From contig CM036160.1 of assembly GCA_020631735.1 (NCBI GenBank), positions 116,108,680-116,172,679 of the forward strand: 64,000 nucleotides of DNA. Direction: 5' to 3'. Numbering within the stretch: the first letter of the stretch is position 1; each line of letters opens with the position of its first letter. Origin of the DNA: Saccharum officinarum (Eukaryota; Streptophyta; Magnoliopsida; Poales; Poaceae). Below the pieces are notes generated by a model. That model was not told where the DNA came from, did not search any database, and was given only the letters and a program-made list of their open reading frames with translations. Shown here piece after piece: positions 31,319 through 44,000 of this stretch. Position numbers and translations under genes: made by a program.

Positions 31319-34300
31319 TGTGGCAGAATCGCCTAATCTAATGCCCTCCCAAGAGTACTTGTCTTCCTTTAGACACTAAGTACCCAAGGGAGAACACTAA
31401 ACTAAGTGACTCCGTCGAGCACACCGCAAGGGAGAACTCGAAGATCCACATTTTTACATCAGGATCACAAATGAGAGAGTAAAGCTTACAACAACCATGT
31501 CATTGCTTACATCACTTTTAGTACAACATTAGGATAATTCATTATGTAGTTATAACAGCGGAATATAAAACATTATCAGAGTTCAGCGGAAATGAAACCA
31601 TTTAATGACAAGTTAAACATTAACATGAAGAACGTGTAAATGCATGAAATGATAACATATTAATAGTATTTTCCTTGTAAAACTTTTAGTGAGAGTTTTA
31701 ATAAATAAACTCTACTTCGCATCGTAAAGGAAATCCTCGCTGAGCCCACCAGGAGGTTTCCACACACAAGTGTCAGCTCATCAGCACCTGCTACCTGCAA
31801 CAGGGTAGAACAAACCCTGAGTACTCAATTATACTCCGCAAGACTTACCCGTCAGGAGGAAAGAAAAATGACTCCAAGGATCATGCAAGGCTTTCGGGCT
31901 TGTGGGTTTCTTGTTTGCAAGAAGCAGCACTAAAAGTGTGTCCTTAATTTCTTACTTTTAATAGCCGTATTTTATTTCTTATCCAACCTTCTATGTAAGC
32001 ACCTAGTCTATAATCAAGCAGGGTTGAGCAACAGAACCATTTCTTCATCTTTCAACTGCCAGTTCTTACTATGATGCCAGAGCGTAGTCAAGCCGTACCG
32101 TCACGCAGAAACGGCGATTCGCGAATCAATGTGCCCAGCTGGGTGCCCCGAAAACACACGCCTCGCTTGTACCCCGGGCACAAGCAAGACCAACCCGTTC
32201 CACTCCTGTCAAGGGGTCCAGGTCCCCGTCCAAGCTCGGACTCTAAGCCCCCAACACTGCAGGCCTGGCCTCAGTATGGTGCTTAGACCTCCTCAACCCA
32301 ATATATATAACCACCCTAAAAAGCCGGTCCGGAAAGAGCCGGAACCCATGACAAGAGAGAAACAAGTCTTCCTAGCCCCCATCCGCTAGTATATGCTCAG
32401 GACAATAAATCTGTGACTTGACCAGGGTCCATGCAACGAACGGTCCTTAATTGACACAGGCGGAACCAACGCAACCAGAGCCCTGCTCTGTTGCCCAACC
32501 AGGTCCAAGTCCATCCAACCCGTTCCGCCCGGTCTCCAATTATCCATATACCTTTATATTTCATGTGATAGCATCATGATAGTAGTAACAATATTATAAT
32601 TCCTATCTCTCGCGAGTGACAGGAAATCACTCGACTTCTACCGGAGTCCTATAGCATAGCAATCTACACGATCCTGACATACTAGTAAGACTCATGGGAT
32701 CAGGATATTTATATGCAAGTGGGTTTCATTCAACTCCTTTTAACTTAATGCACAAACATAAAATAAAGTGCAGAATAATAGGGGTTATGCACCGGGGCTT
32801 GCCTGGGTAACATAATCAAAGTTAGCATTCCACCAGGACACCACGATGATTCGGGCACCATCTTTTCCGCTACTCCGATTGACTCCACGATCCATTGTCG
32901 TCCCTATTAAGAGATTTACGCGAATGCAACGTAGAGTCATAAGTAAAAGACAGCGATCGTAACTCTCGTCGTACGACTACGTCTTGCAAACTAACGAGCT
33001 AGCCACACACCAACTCACTAGGCCACGTATCCACTTTGTCGATTCAAACGTTATTTCTCAACAAGTGTTTTAGTTATAAAAACCCGAGATGTCGCGTTAT
33101 GCATTTCATCGATTTACTACATATTCAAACTAGAGCTTATTAATTATCCTAGCAACGAATTATTTTGGAGCTACAAAAATTACAGTGGACACATAGTAAT
33201 ACTAGAAGCTTGTGGTAAAATTTTTAAAGTTAGCACTATCATCATTTGGCCATAAGAATTCCGACAAGTTTATTCTGGAATAAAATGGAGCATCTTATTT
33301 TACTTAGAGAACTCCTGAAAAAAAAAATTATAAAAATATGTGAACCAATTACACCAACAGTCAGTTTATGATTTTAGGAACCTAATCAAATTGGTTTCAC
33401 CATTTTTGGGCACCTACACAATTCTATTTTGAATTTACAAGTTTTAACTTAGGAACTAAATTACAAAATTGTTGTATAAAGGAAAAGGGCCAACGGCTCC
33501 CATTCGGCCCAACGACCTGCCCCGGCCCACGCGAGGCGAGGCCGCACGCGGCACAGGTGGCCCAGCAGCGGCCCAAGACGGAAAGCCCGCGCTAGCGCCC
33601 GCGTTTTAGCAAACTAACCCCTAGCCTAACCGGATATCACACGGAAACGTGGTGTACTATTTCACCAGAGAGACGGTTTGCAGCCAGCACCCTATAATAA
33701 GTCGTCTTTGCCACGAGTAAGTCCTAGGCATGCCGCGTGCACGACGGCGCCGCTCCGGCCGGCATTCTCCGATTGCGTCGAGCGTAAAGGGCCCGCTCCG
33801 ACCAACTAGAGGGCCGACCACCATCTACGGCAGGAACGAAGATGCTTGGTGGCAACTGGAAACCAGGCTACACTCTAGCGCGAGCTGTGGCGGAGAGCCG
33901 CGGTTCACGGTGGCGGCGAGGTCATTCCGGCGAGCCTAAGCGGCCTGAGAGCGGTAGAGATGGCGTACGAGTATACCTGACTTATCATGATGCTAGCCGT
34001 GCCGCTGGTCGAGGCAGAGAAGCGCCGAGATGGTTTGGCCACGCGCGCCCGCACCAAGCGGCGGCGCCCTGCGATGACACGGTCGTGTCACCGCCGGTAG
34101 GGTAGCGGCAGGAGCTTGACTAAGGTGCGCGGGAGGAGGAAGGGTTCAAATCGAGTCCCGTGGTGCGATCAAGTTGGCTTAAGGCGGTTCGATGGGAGGC
34201 GCCCTCGGTAATGGCGGGGTAAAGCTTCAAATTGGATCTCGGCCGGGCACCAAACCACGCGCGGCTAGAGAAACGCCAATTCGGCGGCCAGTGGCGCCAG

Positions 34301-35510
34301 GTCGGCTTCGATTCGATGCGGGGAGCTAACTGGCTGGTTAGACTACTTGTAGGTGCGAGCAATTTAACCCCAACGTATCGTGCACGGCGAAACGGGGACT
34401 GCTGCGGCTGCGGAGGGCACATGCGACGGACGAGCAGTTAAGAAGGGCGGCTTCGGTTGCTAGCGGCAACGCGAGCACACGCACCGGAGGACGAAATAGG
34501 AGCAGGCTCGGCAGTCAAGTGGGCGGCTCCGGTTGTCAGCTGAGCAAACGCTGCCATATGACGGCGGGGACAATGCGGCGTGATGCGCACGGCAGGGGTG
34601 GTCGGTCGACCAAACGTGGCGAGCACGCGGGGCAGCAGCCGGGACCCGGCCGCAGCTAACCAGGCCAGCCACGCAAGGCAAACGTTGTGCAGTATCACCG
34701 GCGCGCACCGGCCAGCGGCAAACGGCCCGCCGCGGCCTGAGCTCAGAGCCAGTAGCGTCCGCGCACGTGGTGATCGCGCCCACGCGACCAAACGGCCAAA
34801 TCGGTGACCTGCACAGTTTTTAAAGCGAATCACAACTACAAGGCGTCTCGATCATGACGTAACTACTTTCGCTAATCTATAACTGATGCCAGCAGCTAAC
34901 TAACGAAGCAAGGCTCATGACCAGAGGACGATCCAAGAGAAAGATGGAGAGACGCCAAGGTAGGTTCGTCGTGATGATGCTGACTCACGAACAGAGCGCC
35001 GACCATAAAGTTACAGCTCGTTCTAAGGAACTTCAGGCCATTGTTGGAGTAACCACTCAACATCACTCCACCCTACGAACTACACCGTGCTAAAGTACTC
35101 GCAAAGGTGCAATTAACGGTGCAAAAACATAGATCTAGTGTTTACGAATTTTAATCAAATTTTAAATGCCAAAGCGGCATTGCCAACACCTTTTTATCTT
35201 AAGAAAAGTCTAGAGTTGAGGTTAGTATGAATTTTAAATTTCAAACTTTGAGCTTCCCATTATACTATCGCACAATATTTATTCTCTAAAAAAAATCCAG
35301 GTTGCATTTTTCATCTACATAACTGGCTCATCAAATTTTATTAAGTACTACATTCAAATGATATTTTAGTTTTTTTTTATTTATTTATTTATAGAATTTC
35401 GCTTATCATTTTATGCGTGTTGAAATTTTAAAACCCGAGAACTTATTTTGTTAATTCCTTTTAGGCCTTAATCGCATGCTAAGTAAGTTAGTAACACCAG
35501 GGGTGTTACA
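31319..35510 (-). repeat. 3' LTR of the LARD-like element (4,192 bp)
   Basis: Nearly identical to 41096-45288. By eye I found ten substitutions, all transitions, and one A-run length change. On the minus strand it starts TGTAACACCCCTGG and ends GATTCTGCCACA. Frames inside it (for example near 32071, 33730 and 34438) recur in the other LTR but have no family resemblance. I leave them as non-coding. Confidence 0.93.
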
Positions 35511-35526
35511 TCCTTCCCCCCTTAAA
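35511..35526 (-). other. Polypurine tract of the LARD-like element
   Basis: On the minus strand TTTTTAAGGGGGGAAGGA directly precedes the TGTAACACC start of the 3' LTR, the expected place for plus-strand primer formation. Confidence 0.8.
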
Positions 35527-36311
35527 AAGGATCTCGTCCCGAGATCCGGAACAAGAAACAAAAGAGGGAAGCACGATTACATTTCACAGATCTGAGCTTA
35601 CACGAGAGGTTACATGACTTCAAACGCTAAACCACTCTGGAATCTAGAGATAGCACGGCTAAGAACAACTCTAATACAACTCACAACCTCTCTAGAAACC
35701 GACGAAGACGGGGACAGTGGAAGAGCAATAGGAAAACGATTATCCAGAACATGGCGTATGCCCAACAAAGCCAGAAATTGGAGACTGGTACAAGGATCAT
35801 CGTTAACTCTAAAACCTAAACTAACCAGGGATGAACTTGAACTTCTCCAACAGAAACTAGATCCTTTCTTCTCCAGTTACACCATTGCCTCTGACTAGGA
35901 ACCCTAGATCTGCGAGCAACGGCTGGATCTCGTAGCTCAGCCTCCAACCACTTCTTCCCGACTGCTTCCCGAGCTTCTCCTACCTGAGCGCTGACGGAGG
36001 AAGTCGATACTACGAGCTCTACTCCAGATCTGGGGGTTGAATGGAGGAGGAGCAAGCAATGTGGCATTATAAAAGCTTGGTGGACGGAGGTGGTAATGCA
36101 GTGCACCGGGAGCGGAGGAGACGGGAATCACTGGGGGTCACAAGGTGGGGAGAGCGTCGGCCATGGTGCGCTTCCTGTGCGAGCTTGAGTGGGGCAAAGG
36201 AGAAAGGAGGAGATGGGGTTCGCTCGACCAGGCAGCGTGCGAGCAACGGGGCCCCAAAGGAAAAGAAAGAGGGGGGGGGTCTGGTACGGGAACGAGAGCG
36301 AAAAAAACGAG
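35527..36311 (-). other. LARD interior next to the 3' LTR
   Basis: No conserved domain recognised. It includes ATCTCGTCCCGAGATCC, an imperfect palindrome, at about 35530. The frames seen here on either strand look like composition effects. Confidence 0.4.
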
Positions 36312-38523
36312 AGCCGACACGGGTGCCGGGATCAGAGGGCGTATTGTGCGACAAGACGAGGCGAGTGCGGCACAGCGCCGCGGCCGCACGGGAGCGGCAC
36401 ACGCGGTCCCACCACCGACGGCGTCCGCAGGGCACACAGTGACAGCGACCCGGCATGCGTAGCATTGTCAAACCGGTCACAGGAACGACGTCGAGTCGGG
36501 CAATTCAACGTCTCTGACCTACGTGCGGGCTAACCTTCCTGTTGTTTTTCTTTCTTCTTTTCCTTTCTTCAAAAACCTTGTTACTTTGACAGAGCACAAT
36601 TCCATCAACCCGTTGTGGATTTCTCGTTTGAACACAAGAATATTTTTACCAAGAGAATTTTTATAGCAAGAGCGATACCGCGGTGTAACCGGTAAAAGCA
36701 CTTGGTCAACAACCTCGATACCAGCGCGCGCCGAGCAGCGTCACCTCGTGGCAGCTGTTCCACAGGTGGCCCTCGGTTCCGTCACGGCACCATAAGCTAT
36801 TAGCTAAGTAACTATTACCAACTTACTCGCAGTAAAAACAACGGGGTCATAGACCACAGAATCAAAGGAGTAAGGGAAAAATTCAGGCAACACGGGTTCC
36901 TTTCAAAATAAGGAACAAGTAAGGTAAATCCCAAGGCGGATTTAAATCAAGGGAATTCAAGTGTTCTGCTGGGACATCCACAATTAGTGATATAGGGTCC
37001 TCTATTTTCCAATCACGGCCGATCTGTTGCATCAGAAAAGTTGTTCCCCTTGTAACCTGCTTATTGTCATCTCAAGAACCCTAAGCCAATCGAACGAGGT
37101 CTAAGGAAAAACGACGTGACAAACACAACCGATAAAGCAAAAACTCATTCCCAACAGCCTTGCACGGGTGCAACATACATGCATACACTCTCCCATCCTC
37201 GACACATCGCTCGAAACGTACAACCAGGCGGCCTTAACAACTACGGTTGCGGTACAACAGAAAGATTACAACACTAGGGGACAACGATGAAAAGCACTAC
37301 TAGCAACGGTTACATCTCCCCTAGGACAACTAATCTACTTCGTCAGCCCAAACGGCTTCCTTCCTGGGCTCCTGGGGTTCTTCTGCTACACTGGGCTGCA
37401 GATCCGCTTCTTCTCCTAGCAAAGGTTGGGTGAGGGGAACGAAAGACTCTATTTCTGAGACTTCCGTGGGTGGAGGTGCTGGCGGTACAGCAACACCAGT
37501 TCTCCCCCTCTCCAGCGGATGGATAGGGATCCCCTCCAGGATTAAGGGTTCCTGCCTTTCCGTGGCGAGCGTCCTACGCTTGGCCCTGGTGGCAAGATAG
37601 GCGTCCTCCAGCTCCTGGGCATGACGGTCTTGGTCCACCTTGACGGCCTCCGCCATGGCAGCCTCTCGACTCTCAGCGGCTGCTAGATTGGCATGAGCTT
37701 CAGCAAGCTGCACTTCGAGCATCCTGGAGAAGATCTCGGCTTCCTCAGCTCGGTGGAGGCACTCCCTCAGCTCCGAGGCCTGCCGGTCATACTGCTCATC
37801 CAGGGCAAGCAAGTACGAGATCAGGTGCACCAAGGTCGGGTTGTCTTCTTGCACGTCCGGACCTCGCAAAGCCTCCATGCGAGTCCTCCATTCCCGCCGA
37901 TTCTTGTCCCAAGGGGGGAAGAACCGCATGGGGGTACGAGCAATGGGCCCTTCAAAGATCTGACAGAGATGTTGCAAGGCTTTGCGGGCCGCAACTTGGT
38001 AGGTGTCGCCGAAACGAAACCCGGTTGCGGTCACATTCCAGGCTTCAGTGACGTCGGGAAACTCCTCACTCTTGCCAATGTAGACGGTGACCTTACACCG
38101 CTCAGTGCCACGCTTCATGTACTCACGGCCCTCATACTCGGGACGCTCCCTAACGCCGAGTTTTTGCAGGGTGGCATACAGGATTTTGGGAAAACCCGGT
38201 GTTCAGGCAGTAGCTGCTAACCCAAACTCCTGCCATCCTTGGGGGTGGTGGTTGCAAGGAAGGCTTGAGGAGAAGCTTGCTCAAGAGAAAAGGGCTAAGC
38301 GAGCTGGAATGCACTGGGTGGTGACACCAAGTGGCTGGGCTTGCCCCTTAAAAAAGCAGAGCGGCCAGTGGTCCTGGTGCAGGCACCCCTCGAGCCATGA
38401 GTGGGAACCAGTAAAAGGACAAGATGGGGATTTTTCGCACACGAGGTGGGCGAGCAACGGGGCCCCAAAGAAAAGAAAGTTGCAGGGGGGTCCGACAAGG
38501 GCGCAGAAGGAGTGCCGAAAAGA
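36312..38523 (-). repeat. LARD internal tandem unit A (about 2.21 kb)
   Basis: The sequence from AGCCGACACGGGTG at 36312 recurs from 38524 with a constant offset of about 2,212 bases. Differences are few: single substitutions plus short indels in G-runs and at GGGAAAACCC. The last 140 bases of unit A (38390-38523) are a mosaic: partly like the end of unit B (40603-40741), partly like the sequence just before unit A (GAGCAACGGGGCCCCAAAG at 36241). Confidence 0.85.
37330..38118 (-). CDS. Unrecognised coiled-coil protein of the LARD interior, copy A (262 aa open)
   Basis: Sense-strand ORF between primer site and polypurine tract. I recognise no family. Seen: a globular-looking N-part (VYIGKSEEFPDVTEAWNVTA, then RKALQHLCQIFEGPIARTP), an Ala/Glu-rich coiled coil (ASELRECLHRAEEAEIFSRM onward, about 80 residues) and an acidic, Pro-rich tail ending AVWADEVD. 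The start shown (MKRGTERC) is probably internal. Copy B shows about 40 more in-frame residues upstream, and here a 2-bp deletion near 38192 breaks that part. A decayed gag or an acquired gene are both possible. Confidence 0.5.
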   Translation of the reverse strand: MKRGTERCKVTVYIGKSEEFPDVTEAWNVTATGFRFGDTYQVAARKALQHLCQIFEGPIARTPMRFFPPWDKNRREWRTRMEALRGPDVQEDNPTLVHLISYLLALDEQYDRQASELRECLHRAEEAEIFSRMLEVQLAEAHANLAAAESREAAMAEAVKVDQDRHAQELEDAYLATRAKRRTLATERQEPLILEGIPIHPLERGRTGVAVPPAPPPTEVSEIESFVPLTQPLLGEEADLQPSVAEEPQEPRKEAVWADEVD

Positions 38524-40741
38524 AGCCGACACGGGTGCACGGGATCAGAGGGCGTATTGTGCGACAAGACGAGGCGAGTGCGGCACAGCGCCGCGGCCGC
38601 ACGGGAGCGGCACACGCGGTCCCACCACCGACGGCGTCCGCAGGGCACACAGTGACAGCGACCCGGCATGCGTAGCATTGTCAAACCGGTCACAGGAACG
38701 ACGTCGAGTCGGGCAATTCAACGTCTCTGACCTACGTGCGGGCTAACCTTCCTGTTGTTTTTCTTTCTTCTTTTCCTTTCTTCAAAAACCTTGTTACTTT
38801 GACAGAGCACAATTCCATCAACCCGTTGTGGATTTCCCGTTTGAACACAAGAATATTTTTACCAAGAGAATTTTTATAGCAAGAGCGATACCGCGGTGTA
38901 ACCGGTAAAAGCACTTGGTCAACAACCTCGATACCAGCGCGCGCCGAGCAGCGTCACCTCGTGGCAGCTGTTCCACAGGTGGCCCTCGGTTCCGTTACGG
39001 CACCATAAGCTATTAGCTAAGTAACTATTACCAACTTACTCGCAGTAAAAACAACGGGGTCATAGACCACAGAATCAAAGGAGTAAGGGAAAAATTCAGG
39101 CAACACGGGTTCCTTTCAAAATAAGGAACAAGTAAGGTAAATCCCAAGGCGGATTTAAATCAAGGGAATTCAAGTGTTCTGCTGGGACATCCACAATTAG
39201 TGATATAGGGTCCTCTATTTTCCAATCACGGCCGATCTGTTGCATCAGAAAAGTTGTTCCCTTGTAACCTGCTTATTGTCATCTCAAGAACCCTAAGCCA
39301 ATCGAACGAGGTCTAAGGAAAAACGACGTGACAAACACAACCGATAAAGCAAAAACTCATTCCCAACAGCCTTGCACGGGTGCAACATACATGCATACAC
39401 TCTCCCATCCTCGACACATCGCTCGAAACGTACAACCAGGCGGCCTTAACAACTACGGTTGCGGTACAACAGAAAGATTACAACACTAGGGGACAACGAT
39501 GAAAAGCACTACTAGCAACGGTTACATCTCCCCTAGGACAACTAATCTACTTCGTCAGCCCAAACGGCTTCCTTCCTGGGCTCCTGGGGTTCTTCTGCTA
39601 CACTGGGCTGCAGATCCGCTTCTTCTCCTAGCAAAGGTTGGGTGAGGGGAACGAAAGACTCTATTTCTGAGACTTCCGTGGGTGGAGGTGCTGGCGGTAC
39701 AGCAACACCAGTTCTCCCCCTCTCCAGCGGATGGATAGGGATCCCCTCCAGGATTAAGGGTTCCTGCCTTTCCGTGGCGAGCGTCCTACGCTTGGCCCTG
39801 GTGGCAAGATAGGCGTCCTCCAGCTCCTGGGCATGACGGTCTTGGTCCACCTTGACGGCCTCCGCCATGGCAGCCTCTCGACTCTCAGCGGCTGCTAGAT
39901 TGGCATGAGCTTCAGCAAGCTGCACTTCGAGCATCCTGGAGAAGATCTCGGCTTCCTCAGCTCGGTGGAGGCACTCCCTCAGCTCCGAGGCCTGCCGGTC
40001 ATACTGCTCATCCAGGGCAAGCAAGTACGAGATCAGGTGCACCAAGGTCGGGTTGTCTTCTTGCACGTCCGGACCTCGCAAAGCCTCCATGCGAGTCCTC
40101 CATTCCCGCCGATTCTTGTCCCAAGGGGGAAGAACCGCATGGGGGTACGAGCAATGGGCCCTTCAAAGATCTGACAGAGATGTTGCAAGGCTTTGCGGGC
40201 CGCAACTTGGTAGGTGTCGCCGAAACGAAACCCGGTTGCGGTCACATTCCAGGCTTCAGTGACGTCGGGAAACTCCTCACTCTTGCCAATGTAGACGGTG
40301 ACCTTACACCGCTCAGTGCCACGCTTCATGTACTCACGGCCCTCATACTCGGGACGCTCCCTAACGCCGAGTTTTTGCAGGGTGGCATACAGGATTTTGG
40401 GAAAACCCTCGGTGTTCAGGCAGTAGCTGCTAACCCAAACTCCTGCCATCCTTGGGGGGTGGTGGTTGCAAGGAAGGCTTGAGGAGAAGCTTGCTCAAGA
40501 GAAAAGGGCTAAGCGAGCTGGAATGCACTGGGTGGTGACACCAAGTGGCTGGGCTTGCCCCCTTAAAAAAGCAGAGCGGCCAGTGGTCCTGGCGCAGGCC
40601 ACCCTCGAGCCATGCGTGGGAACCAGTAAAAGTACAACAACAGGATTTTTACGCACACGAGGTGGGCGGTGTTCGAGGCCATAAAGACTAGCACGGTTGC
40701 AGGGCAGAGGTCCGACAAGGGCGCAGAAGGAGTGCCGAAAA
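38524..40741 (-). repeat. LARD internal tandem unit B (about 2.22 kb)
   Basis: Second unit of the tandem duplication. The part with the coiled-coil ORF and the non-coding part (38750-39540) match unit A almost base for base. Its end (40620-40741) runs into sequence unique to the primer-site side. Confidence 0.85.
39542..40449 (-). pseudogene. Coiled-coil protein of the LARD interior, copy B (frameshifted)
   Basis: Here the N-terminus is open from MAGVWVSSYCLNTEGFPKIL (40449) through MKRGTERC. A G-run one base shorter near 40125 (AAGGGGGAAG against AAGGGGGGAAG in copy A) shifts the frame before the coiled coil. The remaining C-part stays open to the same stop at 39542. So copy B has an intact start and broken middle, and copy A the reverse. 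Confidence 0.6.
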
Positions 40742-41081
40742 CGTAAGCCCCGACAGTCGTGAAGCACGAGCGAACGCGAAACACGAAACCACCGTACAAC
40801 AGCAACTCCGGGACAGGGACGCGTGGTATCTAGAACAGGCACCTGCAAGAAGGACTCGCACGAGGATCAGTAAAGTAAAACAGCGCGTCTAACTTTAGGA
40901 CCGCATGCTCCACACCAGCTACTTTACCGGACGAACGCCTACTTAAACTTATTCCGAATACTTAACTATAGTAATAGGGCTACTTATATAACTTCGTATG
41001 CAAACGCCCTAACTTTTTGCAAAAATATGTTGTCAAATTTTAATTTAGAAAAGGGTTTTGAAGCTTTATTCCCTCATTTAT

Positions 41082-41093
41082 GCTCTGATACCA
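41082..41093 (-). other. Primer binding site of the LARD-like element
   Basis: On the minus strand TGGTATCAGAGC begins two bases after the right LTR. It is the standard initiator-tRNA-Met primer site of many plant LTR elements. Confidence 0.9.
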
Positions 41094-41095
41094 CC

Positions 41096-44000
41096 TGTGG
41101 CAGAATCGCCTAATCTAATGCCCTCCCAAGAGTACTTGTCTTCCTTTAGACACTAAGTACCCAAGGGAGAACACTAAACTAAGTGACTCCGTCGAGCACA
41201 CCGCAAGGGAGAACTCGAAGATCCACATTTTTACATCAGGATCACAAATGAGAGAGTAAAGCTTACAACAACCATGTCATTGCTTACATCACTTTTAGTA
41301 CAACATTAGGATAATTCATTATGTAGTTATAACAGCGGAATATAAAACATTATCAGAGTTCAGCGGAAATGAAACCATTTAATGACAAGTTAAACATTAA
41401 CATGAAGAACGTGTAAATGCATGAAATGATAACATATTAATAGTATTTTCCTTGTAAAACTTTTAGTGAGAGTTTTAATAAATAAACTCTACTCCGCATC
41501 GTAAAGGAAATCCTCGCTGAGCCCACCAGGAGGTTTCCACACACAAGTGTCAGCTCATCAGCACCTGCTACCTGCAACAGGGTAGAACAAACCCTGAGTA
41601 CTCAATTATACTCCGCAAGATTTACCCGTCAGGAGGAAAGAAAAATGACTCCAAGGATCATGCAAGGCTTTCGGGCTTGTGGGTTTCTTGTTTGCAAGAA
41701 GCAGCACTAAAAGTGTGTCCTTAATTTCTTACTTTTAATAGCCGTATTTTATTTCTTATCCAACCTTCTATGTAAGCACCTAGTCTATAATCAAGCAGGG
41801 TTGAGCAACAGAACCATTTCTTCATCTTTCAACTGCCAGTTCTTACTACGATGCCAGAGCGTAGTCAAGCCGTACCGTCACGCAGAAACGGCGATTCGCG
41901 AATCAATGTGCCCAGCTGGGTGCCTCGAAAACACACGCCTCGCTTGTACCCCGGGCACAAGCAAGACCAACCCGTTCCACTCCTGTCAAGGGGTCCAGGT
42001 CCCCGTCCAAGCTCGGACTCTAAGCCCCCAACACTGCAGGCCCGGCCTCAGTATGGTGCTTAGACCTCCTCAACCCAATATATATAACCACCCTAAAAAG
42101 CCGGTCCGGAAAGAGCCGGAACCCATGACAAGAGAGAAACAAGTCTTCCTAGCCCCCATCCGCTAGTATATGCTCAGGACAATAAATCTGTGACTTGACC
42201 AGGGTCCATGCAACGAACGGTCCTTAATTGACACAGGCGGAACCAACGCAACCAGAGCCCTGCTCTGTTGCCCAACCAGGTCCAAGTCCATCCAACCCGT
42301 TCCGCCCGGTCTCCAATTATCCATATACCTTTATATTTCATGTGATAGCATCATGATAGTAGTAACAATATTATAATTCCTATCTCTCGCGAGTGACAGG
42401 AAATCACTCGACTTCTACCGGAGTCCTATAGCATAGCAATCTACACGATCCTGACATACTAGTAAGACTCATGGGATCAGGATATTTATATGCAAGTGGG
42501 TTTCATTCAACTCCTTTTAACTTAATGCACAAACATAAAATAAAGTGCAGAATAATAGGGGTTATGCACCGGGGCTTGCCTGGGTAACATAATCAAAGTT
42601 AGCATTCCACCAGGACACCACGATGATTCGGGCACCATCTTTTCCGCTACTCCGATTGACTCCACGATCCATTGTCGTCCCTATTAAGAGATTTACGCGA
42701 ATGCAACGTAGAGTCATAAGTAAAAGACAGCGATCGTAACTCTCGTCGTACGACTACGTCTTGCAAACTAACGAGCTAGCCACACACCAACTCACTAGGC
42801 CACGTATCCACTTTGTCGATTCAAACGTTATTTCTCAACAAGTGTTTTAGTTATAAAAACCCGAGATGTCGCGTTATGCATTTCATCGATTTACTACATA
42901 TTCAAACTAGAGCTTATTAATTATCCTAGCAACGAATTATTTTGGAGCTACAAAAATTACAGTGGACACATAGTAATACTAGAAGCTTGTGGTAAAATTT
43001 TTAAAGTTAGCACTATCATCATTTGGCCATAAGAATTCCGACAAGTTTATTCTGGAATAAAATGGAGCATCTTATTTTACTTAGAGAACTCCTGAAAAAA
43101 AAAATTATAAAAATATGTGAACCAATTACACCAACAGTCAGTTTATGATTTTAGGAACCTAATCAAATTGGTTTCACCATTTTTGGGCACCTACACAATT
43201 CTATTTTGAATTTACAAGTTTTAACTTAGGAACTAAATTACAAAATTGTTGTATAAAGGAAAAGGGCCAACGGCTCCCATTCGGCCCAACGACCTGCCCC
43301 GGCCCACGCGAGGCGAGGCCGCACGCGGCACAGGTGGCCCAGCAGCGGCCCAAGACGGAAAGCCCGCGCTAGCGCCCGCGTTTTAGCAAACTAACCCCTA
43401 GCCTAACCGGATATCACACGGAAACGTGGTGTACTATTTCACCAGAGAGACGGTTTGCAGCCAGCACCCTATAATAAGTCGTCTTTGCCACGAGTAAGTC
43501 CTAGGCATGCCGCGTGCACGACGGCGCCGCTCCGGCCGGCATTCTCCGATTGCGTCGAGCGTAAAGGGCCCGCTCCGACCAACTAGAGGGCCGACCACCA
43601 TCTACGGCAGGAACGAAGATGCTTGGTGGCAACTGGAAACCAGGCTACACTCTAGCGCGAGCTGTGGCGGAGAGCCGCGGTTCACGGTGGCGGCGAGGTC
43701 ATTCCGGCGAGCCTAAGCGGCCTGAGAGCGGTAGAGATGGCGTACGAGTATACCTGACTTATCATGATGCTAGCCGTGCCGCTGGTCGAGGCAGAGAAGC
43801 GCCGAGATGGTTTGGCCACGCGCGCCCGCACCAAGCGGCGGCGCCCTGCGATGACACGGTCGTGTCACCGCCGGTAGGGTAGCGGCAGGAGCTTGACTAA
43901 GGTGCGCGGGAGGAGGAAGGGTTCAAATCGAGTCCCGTGGTGCGATCAAGTTGGCTTAAGGCGGTTCGATGGGAGGCGCCCTCGGTAATGGCGGGGTAAA

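Noticed and set aside
32071..34833. Frames inside the LARD LTR that are conserved in the other LTR
   Set aside because: Conservation reflects the near identity of the LTRs. There are no motifs, and frames overlap on both strands.
36041..38746. Arg-rich plus-strand frames in the LARD interior
   Set aside because: Antisense to the element, overlapping in all frames and present in both tandem units only because of the duplication.
36312..40741. Tandem duplication taken as a biological centromere or satellite unit
   Set aside because: Only two units, confined within a retrotransposon and containing its ORF.
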